Assembly (NCBI GenBank): GCA_958296175.1
Contig: OY282448.1
Location: 1,031,899 to 1,095,898 of the forward strand
Length of the DNA: 64,000 nucleotides
Origin: an uncultured Chloroflexota bacterium
Lineage (GTDB): Bacteria; Chloroflexota; UBA11872
Direction: 5' to 3'
The position numbers and the translations under genes are program-made. A model generated the notes under the pieces. It was given only the letters and a program-made list of their open reading frames with translations, had not been told where the DNA came from and ran no database searches. Below are positions 24,708-33,052 of this stretch, in pieces. Position 1 is the stretch's first letter. Every line of letters begins with the position of its first letter.

Positions 24708-26197
24708 GCAGACGCTGCCGCGTTGGTGGGGGTGTAGAGGCTGCCGCGGGGATAGAAGCTGATCCAGCCGAACCAATAGGCCAGATGGCCCGGCACGCGC
24801 GGCAAGGTGGTTCCGTCCGGGCCGACCAGGGCCTGTTCGGTGATCTGCCAGGGGCGGGCTTGCGCGTCGCGCACGATCGAGGAGTCGGCCGCGGCCTGGA
24901 ATCGCTGCGGCCCGCGTTCGTAGGCGCGGACTTCCATTCCGGCGTCCCACTGGGCCAGGCCGCGCCGTCCATCCACGCCCACGCCCCGCAGGTTCGAGCC
25001 GCTGGCTATCACCACCACCGGGGTGTCTCCAATCTGGTCGTTGACCACGGGCTGCGCCGCCAGGTCGCTGGTGGCGTAGGCCCGCGCCTGGCCGTGGAGA
25101 TGCAGGGCAAAGACGCGCGCTTTGTCGGGCAGCCGTTCCTGCGACCTGACGGCCGGGAACATGGTGTCGGGGCTGGCGAAGTAACCGCCGTAGGGCGCGC
25201 CGGACGCGTAGACGCGGACGTGGCCCGTGTCCAGACTCAAGACGCGGGTTGCGGGATGCCGCGTGCGCCAGGTGTGCCAGGTCGTCACGACGACCGGCAG
25301 CCGCGCCAGCTCGATCGGCTGGGCGGCCAGCTCGCCCAGGACGGGTTCGCCGGTGAGCTGGTTCCACAGCGTGTGGGTGGTGCGGTCGTACATGAGCTTG
25401 TTGCTGCGCATCAGGAAGCCGGACGAGCCAAAGGTGTAGGCGGCGTCTCCCACGCGCCCGTCGAAGAGCACGCCGGCGCCGCACAAGGTGCAGTACGCCA
25501 GCGACACCGGCACGCCGCCGACCACGTCGTTGGCCATTTCGTGCCAGTCCATGATGCGCAGGGGATAGGCGCGGGCTTCCCCGTTGACGTGCACGCCGAA
25601 CACCAGGTCGGGGCCGGTCAGATAGACCGCGTCCTCCGCCGCCAGCGTGGAGGGGTTGTCCAGCGCGGGGATGCCGTCCAGCCGCACGCCGCCCCAGACG
25701 ACCTCCTCGACGCGGATTCGGGACGGCGCGTCCTCGCGAAAGAAGGCCGGGAAGTTCTCGTCCAGCCGCCCGTAGACGCGCCCTTTCCAGCTGCGAAAGC
25801 CGGGCGGCGGCGCGAGGTCGGTGGCGGCGTACCAGCGCACCCAGTCCTGCCAGGTCTGTTCGGGCTGCCCGGCCAGACGGCTCAGTTCGCGGTGCACGAT
25901 GCCCGGGGAACCGTCGGGCAGCAGGCCGATCTCGTGGGCGCGCACGACCTCGATGAGCACCGCAATGAGCCGCGGGTCGCCGCTGGAGCCGGCCAGCTCC
26001 ACGGCCTGGTCGATCTCGGCGGTGGTGGCCGTGGGACGCAGGGCATCCAGGACACGCGCGGCCGCATCGCCGTCCTCGGGCCGCGTCGCCGCCCCGCCGC
26101 CTCCGCTGGTGGAAGGTGCGCAGGCGGCGGCCGCCAGGGCGAGGCCGGACGCCATGACCTGCCCCGCCGCGCGCCGCGTGATCCGCCGCTCCGCCAT
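24704..26197 (-). CDS. DUF3179-domain lipoprotein
   Basis: A 497-aa protein from ATG 26197, behind a GAGAGG ribosome-binding site. The N-terminus has a twin-Arg-like start (RRITRRAAGQ), a hydrophobic core and a lipobox ending AAAAC (C26), so it is probably an extracytoplasmic lipoprotein. A 100-residue helical region follows, then the DUF3179 domain with YPLRIMDWHEMANDVVGGVP, AYCTLCGAG (CxxC) and SSGFLMRSNKLMYDR. The function of DUF3179 is not established; the conserved Cys pair suggests redox or metal binding. It heads the operon with the propeller and ThDP genes. The open frame before 26197 is not lipoprotein-like and was left out. Confidence 0.85.
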   Translation of the reverse strand: MAERRITRRAAGQVMASGLALAAAACAPSTSGGGGAATRPEDGDAAARVLDALRPTATTAEIDQAVELAGSSGDPRLIAVLIEVVRAHEIGLLPDGSPGIVHRELSRLAGQPEQTWQDWVRWYAATDLAPPPGFRSWKGRVYGRLDENFPAFFREDAPSRIRVEEVVWGGVRLDGIPALDNPSTLAAEDAVYLTGPDLVFGVHVNGEARAYPLRIMDWHEMANDVVGGVPVSLAYCTLCGAGVLFDGRVGDAAYTFGSSGFLMRSNKLMYDRTTHTLWNQLTGEPVLGELAAQPIELARLPVVVTTWHTWRTRHPATRVLSLDTGHVRVYASGAPYGGYFASPDTMFPAVRSQERLPDKARVFALHLHGQARAYATSDLAAQPVVNDQIGDTPVVVIASGSNLRGVGVDGRRGLAQWDAGMEVRAYERGPQRFQAAADSSIVRDAQARPWQITEQALVGPDGTTLPRVPGHLAYWFGWISFYPRGSLYTPTNAAASA

Positions 26198-26375
26198 TGA
26201 CTGGGAACCTCTCGGGGCCGTGCTCTGGTATGGGTCCAGCTTAGGCGCACGATTGGCCGGGCACGCGGTGCAAGCGCCCGTCGCGCGCGGAATGGTCGTG
26301 TCCACCCTGCCGATCGGCGCCATCCGCGGGCGTCGGCGTCCGGCCTGCGCAGCCGTCTGCCGTTCTGCCGCTGGG

Positions 26376-26387
26376 TAGCCTAGGCTA
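26376..26387. promoter_or_regulatory. 12-bp palindrome in the divergent DUF3179/SDR promoter region
   Basis: TAGCCTAGGCTA is a perfect palindrome 37 bp before the SDR start, in a 227-bp divergent intergenic region where an operator would be expected. It is rich in A/T compared with its surroundings. No known regulator is assigned. Confidence 0.3.
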
Positions 26388-26424
26388 AGCGCGTCTTGCT
26401 CGATCCCACGAGGTGGAGGCCGTC

Positions 26425-27207
26425 ATGCGGCTTGCGCGGCGGGTTGTAGGAATCACGGGCGCGGCGTCGGGCATCGGCCGCGCGTGCGCGCTGGCCGCCG
26501 CGGCCGAGGGCGCCGACACGGCGCTGGGCGACCTCGACGCGGACGGACTGGCCGAAACCGCGGCGCTGGTGGAGAACGCGGGCCGGCGGGCCGCGACCAC
26601 GGTCGTCGACGTCACCGAACCCGACGCGCAGCCGTCGCTGGTGCGGCTGGCGGTGGAGGCGCTGGGCGGCCTGCACGGGTGGATCGGCTGCGCCGGCACA
26701 GGCTCGGGGCAGTGGGCGCTGGAACACACCCGCGAGGAGTGGCGGCGCGTGATGGCCGTGAACGTGGAGGCCGTGTTCTTCGGCGCTCAAGCGGCCGCGC
26801 GCCACATGGTCGACCACGGCGGCGGCGCGATCGTGACGGTGGCATCCATGTACGGCCAGCGCGCCGCTCCCGCCCGCGCGGCCTATTGCACCTCCAAAGC
26901 CGCGGTCATCATGTTCACGCAGGTGCTGGCCTTGGAACTGGCAGGGCGCGGCGTTCGCGTGAACGCGCTGGCGCCCGGCTATACCGACACGCCCTTGTTC
27001 CGGTTCGGGCTGCAGCGCGACGGCCTGCCGCTGGATCGTATGCTCCAGCGCGTGCCCGCCGGGCGCATGGCCAAGACCTCCGAGATCGGGGCCGCGGCGG
27101 TGTTCCTGCTGTCCGACGACGCCAGCTTCGTGAACGGCCACACGCTGACCGCCGACGGCGGCTGGCTGCCCAACGGGGCCTGGCAGGAACGATTGTCGAG
27201 CGAGTGA
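26425..27207 (+). CDS. Short-chain dehydrogenase/reductase (classical SDR)
   Basis: A 260-aa NAD(P)-dependent oxidoreductase. ATG 26425 follows GGTGGAGG at proper spacing and is preferred to GTG 26413. It has the TGAASGIGRA cofactor motif, a Ser in VTVASMYGQ and YCTSKAAVIMF (catalytic YxxxK). The PGYTDTP loop follows and the end reads LTADGGWLP. The usual NNAG reads IGCAG. Asp in LGDLDADG after strand 2 favours NAD(H). The substrate is unknown. It is transcribed away from the DUF3179 operon, and the palindrome between may serve both. Confidence 0.88.
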   Translation: MRLARRVVGITGAASGIGRACALAAAAEGADTALGDLDADGLAETAALVENAGRRAATTVVDVTEPDAQPSLVRLAVEALGGLHGWIGCAGTGSGQWALEHTREEWRRVMAVNVEAVFFGAQAAARHMVDHGGGAIVTVASMYGQRAAPARAAYCTSKAAVIMFTQVLALELAGRGVRVNALAPGYTDTPLFRFGLQRDGLPLDRMLQRVPAGRMAKTSEIGAAAVFLLSDDASFVNGHTLTADGGWLPNGAWQERLSSE

Positions 27208-27230
27208 CGCGCACCTCGAACCCGCGCGTG

Positions 27231-27260
27231 TTGCCCGGCCTGGCGTCCGGCGCCTAAAAT
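27231..27260 (+). promoter_or_regulatory. Putative promoter, probably leaderless, of the coiled-coil gene
   Basis: TTGCCC (27231-27236) and TAAAAT (27255-27260) are separated by 18 bp. The ATG at 27267 starts 7 bp after the -10 box, where transcription itself should begin. There is no ribosome-binding site. Together these fit a leaderless mRNA. Confidence 0.4.
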
Positions 27261-27266
27261 AGCAGC

Positions 27267-27953
27267 ATGGCTGTTACGTTCGACACGCTCAAGGCGTCCC
27301 GGCAGCTGCAAGACGCGGGCTTCGACGAGACCAAGGCCGAAGCCATCGTTGCCATCTTCACCGAGGACGTCGGCGCAAGCCTCGCCACCCGGCGGGACCT
27401 CGAGGCGCTGCGCGCCGATCTCATCCAGGCGATCGAGTCGTTGCGCGCCGACGTCGCCCACGAAACCGAGGCGTTGCGCACCGACCTCACCCACGCGATT
27501 GCGGAGACGGACGCCAAGATCGATGCGCTGCGCGCCGACTTCACCCGCGAAACCGAGGCGCTGCGCACCGATCTCACCCGCGAAACCAAGGCGCTGCGCA
27601 CCGACCTCACCCGCGAAACCAAGGCGCTGCGCACCGACCTCACCCGCGAAACCGAGGCGCTGCGCACCGATCTCACCCGCGAAACCGAGTCGTTGCGCGC
27701 CGACGCCGCCCGTGACAACCAGGCCCACCGCACTGCTCTCGCCCAGGCGGTTGCGGATTTGGAAGCCAAGATCGAGGCGCTGCGTGTCGACCTCACCCGC
27801 GAAACTGAGGCGCTGCGTGTCGACCTCATCCGCGAGATGAAGGCACTCGACCAGCAGCAGACCATTCGGACCTACAAACTGCTTGGCGGCGGCCTCGCCC
27901 TGGTCTTCGCCGGCCTGGGCATCGTCACTACCATCATTCTCACGTTCAACTAG
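27267..27953 (+). CDS. Coiled-coil protein with C-terminal membrane anchor (DUF1640-like)
   Basis: A 228-aa protein. The N-terminus (TFDTLKASRQLQDAGFDETK, AEAIVAIFTEDV) resembles DUF1640/CCDC90-type proteins. The centre is a long coiled coil built on an 11-residue unit of the form TRETEALRTDL, present in about seven near-perfect copies. One membrane segment follows near the end (LLGGGLALVFAGLGIVTTII). The molecule is probably membrane-anchored with the rod in the cytoplasm. Function is unknown. The repeats are also exact in DNA (33 bp), so copy number may vary among strains. Confidence 0.85.
   Translation: MAVTFDTLKASRQLQDAGFDETKAEAIVAIFTEDVGASLATRRDLEALRADLIQAIESLRADVAHETEALRTDLTHAIAETDAKIDALRADFTRETEALRTDLTRETKALRTDLTRETKALRTDLTRETEALRTDLTRETESLRADAARDNQAHRTALAQAVADLEAKIEALRVDLTRETEALRVDLIREMKALDQQQTIRTYKLLGGGLALVFAGLGIVTTIILTFN
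27530..27700 (+). repeat. 33-bp tandem repeat inside the coiled-coil gene
   Basis: CTGCGCACCGAYCTCACCCG recurs every 33 bp with few changes (about five perfect or nearly perfect units; decayed ones flank it). It encodes the 11-aa coiled-coil unit and is in frame. Confidence 0.85.
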
Positions 27954-28258
27954 CCGCCCGCGGCGCGGCGGCGTTCACCCCGTCCCTGCCTTCGCGGGGC
28001 GGCGAACGCATGCAACGGCCGGCTCACGGCGTCCGAAGCCGCCGCCAACCGCACGCTCGAGATCAGCGGCCAAACGCGGGACTGTCACGGCGCCCGCAGC
28101 CGCCGTCCTGCAGGGCGAACGCCTCCCGGCGCACCGGTCCGCGCGGGCCGCGCCGCCTGCGCCTACGGGCCGCTTCCCGTATAATCCCCCGGGTTTTGCC
28201 AGTGGCGGGCCGTTGACCACGCCTGCCGATCAATGTCCAGGGCAGGTGACGGTCCCTC
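27954..28258. other. Intergenic region with a consensus -10 box upstream of the GLUG gene
   Basis: About 300 bp without a gene. TATAAT at 28180-28185 is a perfect -10 element; no matching -35 is visible (CTGCGC at the expected place). Transcription from it would give a leader of about 67 nt before ATG 28259. Nothing else was recognised. Confidence 0.45.
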
Positions 28259-30562
28259 ATGAAACCATCAGGCCTCCGCAAGCTTGCCATCCTCGCCGCA
28301 TCGATTGGTGCGGCCTTCACCGTGCTGTCCGGGTCCGCCGCCGCCCAGTGGCCCACGACCTGCGTGGAGCTCAACGATCTGGTCGAGGCGCAGCGGGGCA
28401 ACGTCGACAACGTGGGCGTTTACCAGCGCGCGTACGGCGAGCAGGCCGAAGCCGCCTGCCAGCGCGATCACGGCGCCGGAGTGGCCTTCAGCGAAAACCT
28501 GTTGGCGCAAGCTCCCGGCGCGGCGGCCGGCACGCTGGACTACGACGCCAACGACGACGGCTTGATCGAAATTGTCAATCTCGAGCAGCTGAACGCGGTG
28601 CGTTGGGACCTGAACGGCGACGGCGCGCCGGACGCCGGCGCGGACGCGGCGGCCTATGCGTCGGCGTTCGCCAACGCGCGCGGCGGCATGGGCTGCCCCG
28701 CCGCCGGCTGCATGGGCTACCAGCTCACGCGCAACCTGGACTTCAGCAGCGCCGCCAGCTACGCCGCCGGCATGGTCAGCCCGGCCTGGACGCAAAACCG
28801 CGGCTGGCTGCCGATCGGCAGCCAATCCACGCCGTTCACAGGCACGTTCGACGGCGGCGGCGCGTCAATCGCCAACCTGTTCATCGACCGTGGCGGGCAG
28901 CAGTACGTGGGGCTCTTTGGCCGCACGTCCGGCACCATTCGTGCGCTCGGCCTGGCGGACGTCTCCATCAAAGGCGCCAGCAGCGTCGGCGGCTTGGCCG
29001 GCGCCAGCAGCGGCGTGATCGAGGACAGCTACGCCACCGGCGTCGTGTCGTCCATCCGTGACGTTGGCGGGCTGCTGGGCCGAAACCGCGGCATCGTGCG
29101 CAACAGCCGCGCCGCCGGCGCCGTGTCCGTCGTCAACGTCGGTGCGGGACTGGTCGGGTTCAACTATGGAACCATCGAAGCCAGCCGCGCCGAGGGCACC
29201 GTATCGGCTGCCCGCGTCGCCGGCGGTTTGGTCGGAGTCAATCAAGGCGAGATTCGCGCCAGCGTCACCAGCACCGATACGTCCGGCAGCGACGTTGTCG
29301 GCGGATTGGTCGGCCTCAATCAGGGCCCAATTTTCGAAAGTTCCACCAGCGGCCTGGTCACGGGGAGGAACGACGACGTCGGCGGCTTGGCCGGGGTGAA
29401 CTACGTGCCGATCACCGACAGCTCCAGCTCCGCGCACGTCTCTGGCAAGCACCGCATCGGCGGCTTGGTCGGGGTCAACCGCCAGGGCGGCAATATCAGC
29501 GGCAGCTATGCCGAGGGCACGGTGTTCGGCCAGCGCGGCGTCGGCGGCCTGGCCGGCTGGAACGGCGGCATCATCAGGCAGAGCTACGCCACCGGCGCTG
29601 TGTCGGACGGCGTCGACGACTCCGGCGGGCTGGCGGGCGTGAACAGCGGCGTGATCCGTGCCAGCTACGCCACCGGCATCGTGTCGGCGGAGCATCGCGT
29701 GGGCGGCCTGGTGGGGGACAACAGCGTCTCCGGCATGATCGAGGCCAGCTACGCCAGCGGCGCCGTGGTCGGCGATGACGACACCGGCGGCCTGGTGGGC
29801 GAAAACGAGGGAGTCATCACCGGCAGCTATGCCAGCGGCAACGTGACCGGCCTGCGCGACACCGGCGGCTTGGTGGGCGAAAACTTCGGCAGTGGCGAAA
29901 GCGGCGGCACGATTCACGCCAGCTACGCTACGGGCCGCGTGTCGGCCGGCATCGCCAACGGCGGCTTGGTCGGCTGGAACAACGGCCCGATCCAGTTCAG
30001 CTACGCCACCGGCAGCGTCTCCGGCGACGACGACAGCGGCGGCTTGGTCGGCCGCAACAGCGGTGAGATTTTTGCCAGCTACGCCACCGGCGCCGTGGCC
30101 GCCGAAAACCGCGCCGGCGGGCTGGTCGGCGTCAACGACACGTCCGGCACGGTCACCGCCAGCTACGCCACCGGCTCCGTCATGGGCGATGACGACATTG
30201 GCGGCCTGGTGGGCGAAAACCAGAGCGCCGTGAGCACCAGCTATGCGGCAGGCGCCGTGCGGGGTGTCCGCGACACCGGCGGCCTGGTGGGCGAAAACCT
30301 GGAGCACGCCAGCATCACCGCCAGCTACTGGGACGTCGACACGACGGGCCAGACGGAAGCCTCGGGCTTTGGCGACGCCACCGGCGCCCAGGGTTTGTCC
30401 ACCGCCGCCCTGCAAACGCCCACCGGCTACACCGGCGTCTACGCCCTCTGGAACCAGGACGGCGACCTGTGGGACTTCGGCGGCGCCAGCCAATATCCGC
30501 GGCTCAAAGCCGACGTGGATGGCGACGGCGCGGCCACCGTTCAGGAGTTCGGCAGCCAGTAA
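28259..30562 (+). CDS. Secreted GLUG-repeat protein
   Basis: A 767-aa secreted protein. A Sec signal peptide (LAILAASIGAAFTVLSGSAA, cleavage near AAA-QWP) is followed by one copy of a Cys module (WPTTCVELNDLV ... NVGVYQRAYGEQ ... ACQRDH) shared with the downstream protease gene. Next comes a Gly/Asp-rich linker with calcium-loop-like DANDDG and NGDGAPDAGAD. A repeat domain of about 20 GLUG units (consensus GGLVGxNxGxIxxSYATGxV, about residues 200-690) follows; GLUG units form a beta-solenoid typical of adhesins and surface proteins. The C-terminus ends in another DVDGDGAATVQEF loop. No sortase motif or membrane anchor is seen. It probably acts at the cell surface or in the matrix. Confidence 0.9.
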   Translation: MKPSGLRKLAILAASIGAAFTVLSGSAAAQWPTTCVELNDLVEAQRGNVDNVGVYQRAYGEQAEAACQRDHGAGVAFSENLLAQAPGAAAGTLDYDANDDGLIEIVNLEQLNAVRWDLNGDGAPDAGADAAAYASAFANARGGMGCPAAGCMGYQLTRNLDFSSAASYAAGMVSPAWTQNRGWLPIGSQSTPFTGTFDGGGASIANLFIDRGGQQYVGLFGRTSGTIRALGLADVSIKGASSVGGLAGASSGVIEDSYATGVVSSIRDVGGLLGRNRGIVRNSRAAGAVSVVNVGAGLVGFNYGTIEASRAEGTVSAARVAGGLVGVNQGEIRASVTSTDTSGSDVVGGLVGLNQGPIFESSTSGLVTGRNDDVGGLAGVNYVPITDSSSSAHVSGKHRIGGLVGVNRQGGNISGSYAEGTVFGQRGVGGLAGWNGGIIRQSYATGAVSDGVDDSGGLAGVNSGVIRASYATGIVSAEHRVGGLVGDNSVSGMIEASYASGAVVGDDDTGGLVGENEGVITGSYASGNVTGLRDTGGLVGENFGSGESGGTIHASYATGRVSAGIANGGLVGWNNGPIQFSYATGSVSGDDDSGGLVGRNSGEIFASYATGAVAAENRAGGLVGVNDTSGTVTASYATGSVMGDDDIGGLVGENQSAVSTSYAAGAVRGVRDTGGLVGENLEHASITASYWDVDTTGQTEASGFGDATGAQGLSTAALQTPTGYTGVYALWNQDGDLWDFGGASQYPRLKADVDGDGAATVQEFGSQ

Positions 30563-30576
30563 CCCGGGCAGGGACC

Positions 30577-30650
30577 GCAGGGCGCGCGTTGCGCGGGCGC
30601 CGCGGAGGTAACCGCTCCGCGAGCCCGAACACACGCAACGCGCGCCCTGC
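30577..30650. terminator. Long inverted repeat downstream of the GLUG gene
   Basis: GCAGGGCGCGCGTTGCG (30577-30593) and CGCAACGCGCGCCCTGC (30634-30650) are exact reverse complements. Inside them CGCGGAG and CTCCGCG (30601-30607, 30615-30621) pair again, so the whole 74 nt can fold as one hairpin. It starts 15 bp after the stop codon and is a strong terminator candidate, though without a U-tract. Confidence 0.6.
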
Positions 30651-30720
30651 AAGCTCGCTTCCCCCTCTCGGCAAGAGCCGTGGGCATAGCCTCGTCACTC
30701 CGGCCCGCGCCGAAATCCAT

Positions 30721-30774
30721 CGTCACGGCCAACAGGTTCGACGAGCATTCGGGCGGGTCATAGCCCGCCCCGGC
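30721..30774. repeat. Dispersed 54-bp hairpin repeat, copy 1
   Basis: CAGGTTCGACGAGCATTCGG leads into a GGGCGGG-tcatag-CCCGCCC stem. About 84% identical over 44 bp to the copy at 43607-43660. The remainder of the 388-bp gap between the GLUG and protease genes shows no gene. Confidence 0.7.
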
Positions 30775-30950
30775 GGTCCGGTCCCCCAACGCTGCCGAAT
30801 CGAACGCCCCGACAGATGCGCGGGTGTTCCGACCGCAGGACCTCCCGGCGGCCGCGTACACTAGCGCGCGGCCGCCGGCGTTCCCCCGTCTCCATGCGCG
30901 TGACGAGGGTGTCTCCGTGACGCGAACGCCGCCCCGCCGAGGTTCTGGAC

Positions 30951-32537
30951 ATGCGCCGTAAGTCGTGGGGATTCGCCGCAAAGGTGCTGGCCGCCGGGCT
31001 GATCGCGGCGGCCGGGGTTGCGCTGCTGGCGCTGCCGGCCTACGCGCAGTGGCCCGCCACCTGCGTGGACCTCAACGACGTCGTGGAGACCCATCTGGGC
31101 GCTCACGGCAACGTCGGCATCTACCAGCGCGTCTTCGGCGAGCAGGCCGAGCAGGGCTGCCAGAACGATCACGGCGACGACGTGCGCGCGGTCTTTGCCT
31201 GGGCCTTCGGCGGCGGCCAGGGGGCAAGCGCGCCGCCCACCGCGTGGCCGTCCACCTGCGTCGACCTCAACGATATCGTCGAAGGGCATCTGGGGAACGC
31301 CCAGAACGTCGGTATCTACCAGCAGGTGTTCGGCGCCGGCCCCGCGGCGGAAGGCGCCTGCCAAAACGACCACCGCGCCGACGTGCGCAGCCTGTTCGCC
31401 TGGGCGTTCGACGCTGGGACGACCAGCTCGGAACCTGCCGGCGCGCGTCTCACCGTGGCCGAGCTGGTGCGGCGTGCGCAGGACGCCGTCCGCTTCGTGC
31501 AGACGTCCACGGGCAGCGGCAGCGGCTTCGTGGTGACGGCCGACGGCTATGTGCTGACCAACAGCCACGTGCTCGACGGCGCGCGCCAGGCGGTGGTGGG
31601 CGCGCACGACGGCCGCGAAGTGTCCGCGCCGGTGGTGGCGGACGATCCAGACCTCGACCTGGCGCTGCTCAAGCTGCCTGGTGCGGGACATCCGTTTCTG
31701 AGCTTCGGCAGCTCCGCCGCCCTGGCGGTGGGCGAGGACATCGTCATCCTGGGCTACCCGCTGGGGCTGAAGACGCTCACCGCCACGCGCGGCATCCTGT
31801 CCGCCCGCCACTCCGGCTGGCTGCAAACCGACGCAACGGCCAACCCGGGCAACAGCGGCGGGCCGGGACTCACGCTGCGCGGGGACGTCATTGGCGTTGC
31901 CACCAGCAAACTGGGCGGCGCCCAGCGCGTGGAAAACGTGAATCTTCTGATCGACGGGGACCAGGCGCGGCAGACGCTCGACGCCTGGATCGCCAGCCAC
32001 CGCGCCGGCACGCTGCCGCCGCCAAGCGGCGCCCCTGCCCCGCCGCCCACAACCCCCACCCCGCCGCCCAGCGCCCCCGCCCCGCCGGCCGGAACCAATT
32101 GGGAGCTGCAGTCAACGCGCGATCAAGTCACCGGCGCGGAACGCCTCATGGCCATCGCCGACGGCAGCGACGGTTCCTTTGTGGTGGTTCGCTGTGAACT
32201 CACGGACAGGGACGCCGACATCTACGTCTACTTTGGCCAGTACACATATCTGTCGAGTTGGCGCTCGAATGCAATCGACGTGCAGTGGCGCTGGAACGAC
32301 GATGACGCCGCCAGCCAAGGGCAATGGGCGGTGTCTACCAACAACACCGCGGTCTTCGTGCCCGACTGGCAGATCAGGGAGTTTGCCTTCGGCCTCGTCC
32401 ACGCCGGACGCCTGGCGTTTCGCGCCACCGACGATTTCGATGACATCGAAGACGCGATTTTCACCTTCACCGGCCAGGGCGCGTCGGACCAGCACCCCGT
32501 CGTTCGCGCCTTGAGCGCCTGCGGGGAGAGCCTCTAG
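30951..32537 (+). CDS. Secreted trypsin-like (DegP/HtrA-type) serine protease with two Cys modules
   Basis: A 528-aa protein with a signal peptide (about residues 1-32, ending AYAQW). Two copies of the same Cys module follow (about 33-86 and 98-153: TCVDLNDVVE, NVGIYQRVFGEQ, CQNDH, AFAWAF-like). A chymotrypsin-fold protease domain comes next with His in VLTNSHVLDG (H206), Asp in DLDLALLKL (D236) and Ser in ATANPGNSGGPGL (S302). A Pro-rich linker (about 345-365) leads to a C-terminal beta-rich domain of about 150 residues that I do not recognise. No PDZ domain is present, unlike DegP. It probably cleaves or matures extracytoplasmic proteins; the GLUG protein sharing its N-terminal module is a candidate partner by inference. 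Confidence 0.9.
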   Translation: MRRKSWGFAAKVLAAGLIAAAGVALLALPAYAQWPATCVDLNDVVETHLGAHGNVGIYQRVFGEQAEQGCQNDHGDDVRAVFAWAFGGGQGASAPPTAWPSTCVDLNDIVEGHLGNAQNVGIYQQVFGAGPAAEGACQNDHRADVRSLFAWAFDAGTTSSEPAGARLTVAELVRRAQDAVRFVQTSTGSGSGFVVTADGYVLTNSHVLDGARQAVVGAHDGREVSAPVVADDPDLDLALLKLPGAGHPFLSFGSSAALAVGEDIVILGYPLGLKTLTATRGILSARHSGWLQTDATANPGNSGGPGLTLRGDVIGVATSKLGGAQRVENVNLLIDGDQARQTLDAWIASHRAGTLPPPSGAPAPPPTTPTPPPSAPAPPAGTNWELQSTRDQVTGAERLMAIADGSDGSFVVVRCELTDRDADIYVYFGQYTYLSSWRSNAIDVQWRWNDDDAASQGQWAVSTNNTAVFVPDWQIREFAFGLVHAGRLAFRATDDFDDIEDAIFTFTGQGASDQHPVVRALSACGESL

Positions 32538-32634
32538 GCCCGCAGCAACGGGCACAAGGCGTTGGCGCTGCTTCCTGGTTCGAGCGGGCGGCCAGGCGCA
32601 TCCTCGCCGCGGCCTGGCCTGACGACCGCCCCCG

Positions 32635-33021
32635 CTACGCCGCGCGGTCGGACCGATCCTGTCCGAACGCCGTAATCAGACCTTCGACCAAGCCGTTCAG
32701 GCGAGCCAGCCCCTGTTCCACGGCCCCGAGACGTGCCTCCAGCGTTCTGTTTGCGGCCGTCATGTCCTCGCGCACGCCGTGCATCTCCGTCCGCACGTCG
32801 CGCACCTCCGCCCGCACGTTGTGGATATCCGCCCGCACGTCGCGCACCTCCGCCCGCACGCCGTGTATCTCCGCCCGCATTTCCGCCCGCACGCCGTGCA
32901 CCTCCGCCCGCACGCCGCGCAGCTCCGTCTTCACGCCGCGCCACAACGCTAGGTTCAGACCGCCAAGACCCACGAACAGGGCGGCGCCCACACCCAGAAT
33001 CCCGACCAGTTCCGGCGACAT
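32635..33021 (-). CDS. Coiled-coil protein with N-terminal membrane anchor
   Basis: A 128-aa protein with a membrane segment at residues 5-28 (LVGILGVGAALFVGLGGLNL), then a heptad-repeat rod of the form GVRAEVRDVRADIHNVRAEV in about eight units, and a helical tail. In DNA the rod is an imperfect 21-bp tandem repeat. It mirrors the 27267-27953 protein, whose anchor is at the other end. Function unknown; it is a small membrane-attached rod. The gene ends about 100 bp from the protease gene, convergent with it. Confidence 0.82.
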   Translation of the reverse strand: MSPELVGILGVGAALFVGLGGLNLALWRGVKTELRGVRAEVHGVRAEMRAEIHGVRAEVRDVRADIHNVRAEVRDVRTEMHGVREDMTAANRTLEARLGAVEQGLARLNGLVEGLITAFGQDRSDRAA

Positions 33022-33052
33022 ACGCGTCCCAACTCCAACGGCGCGCGCAAAT

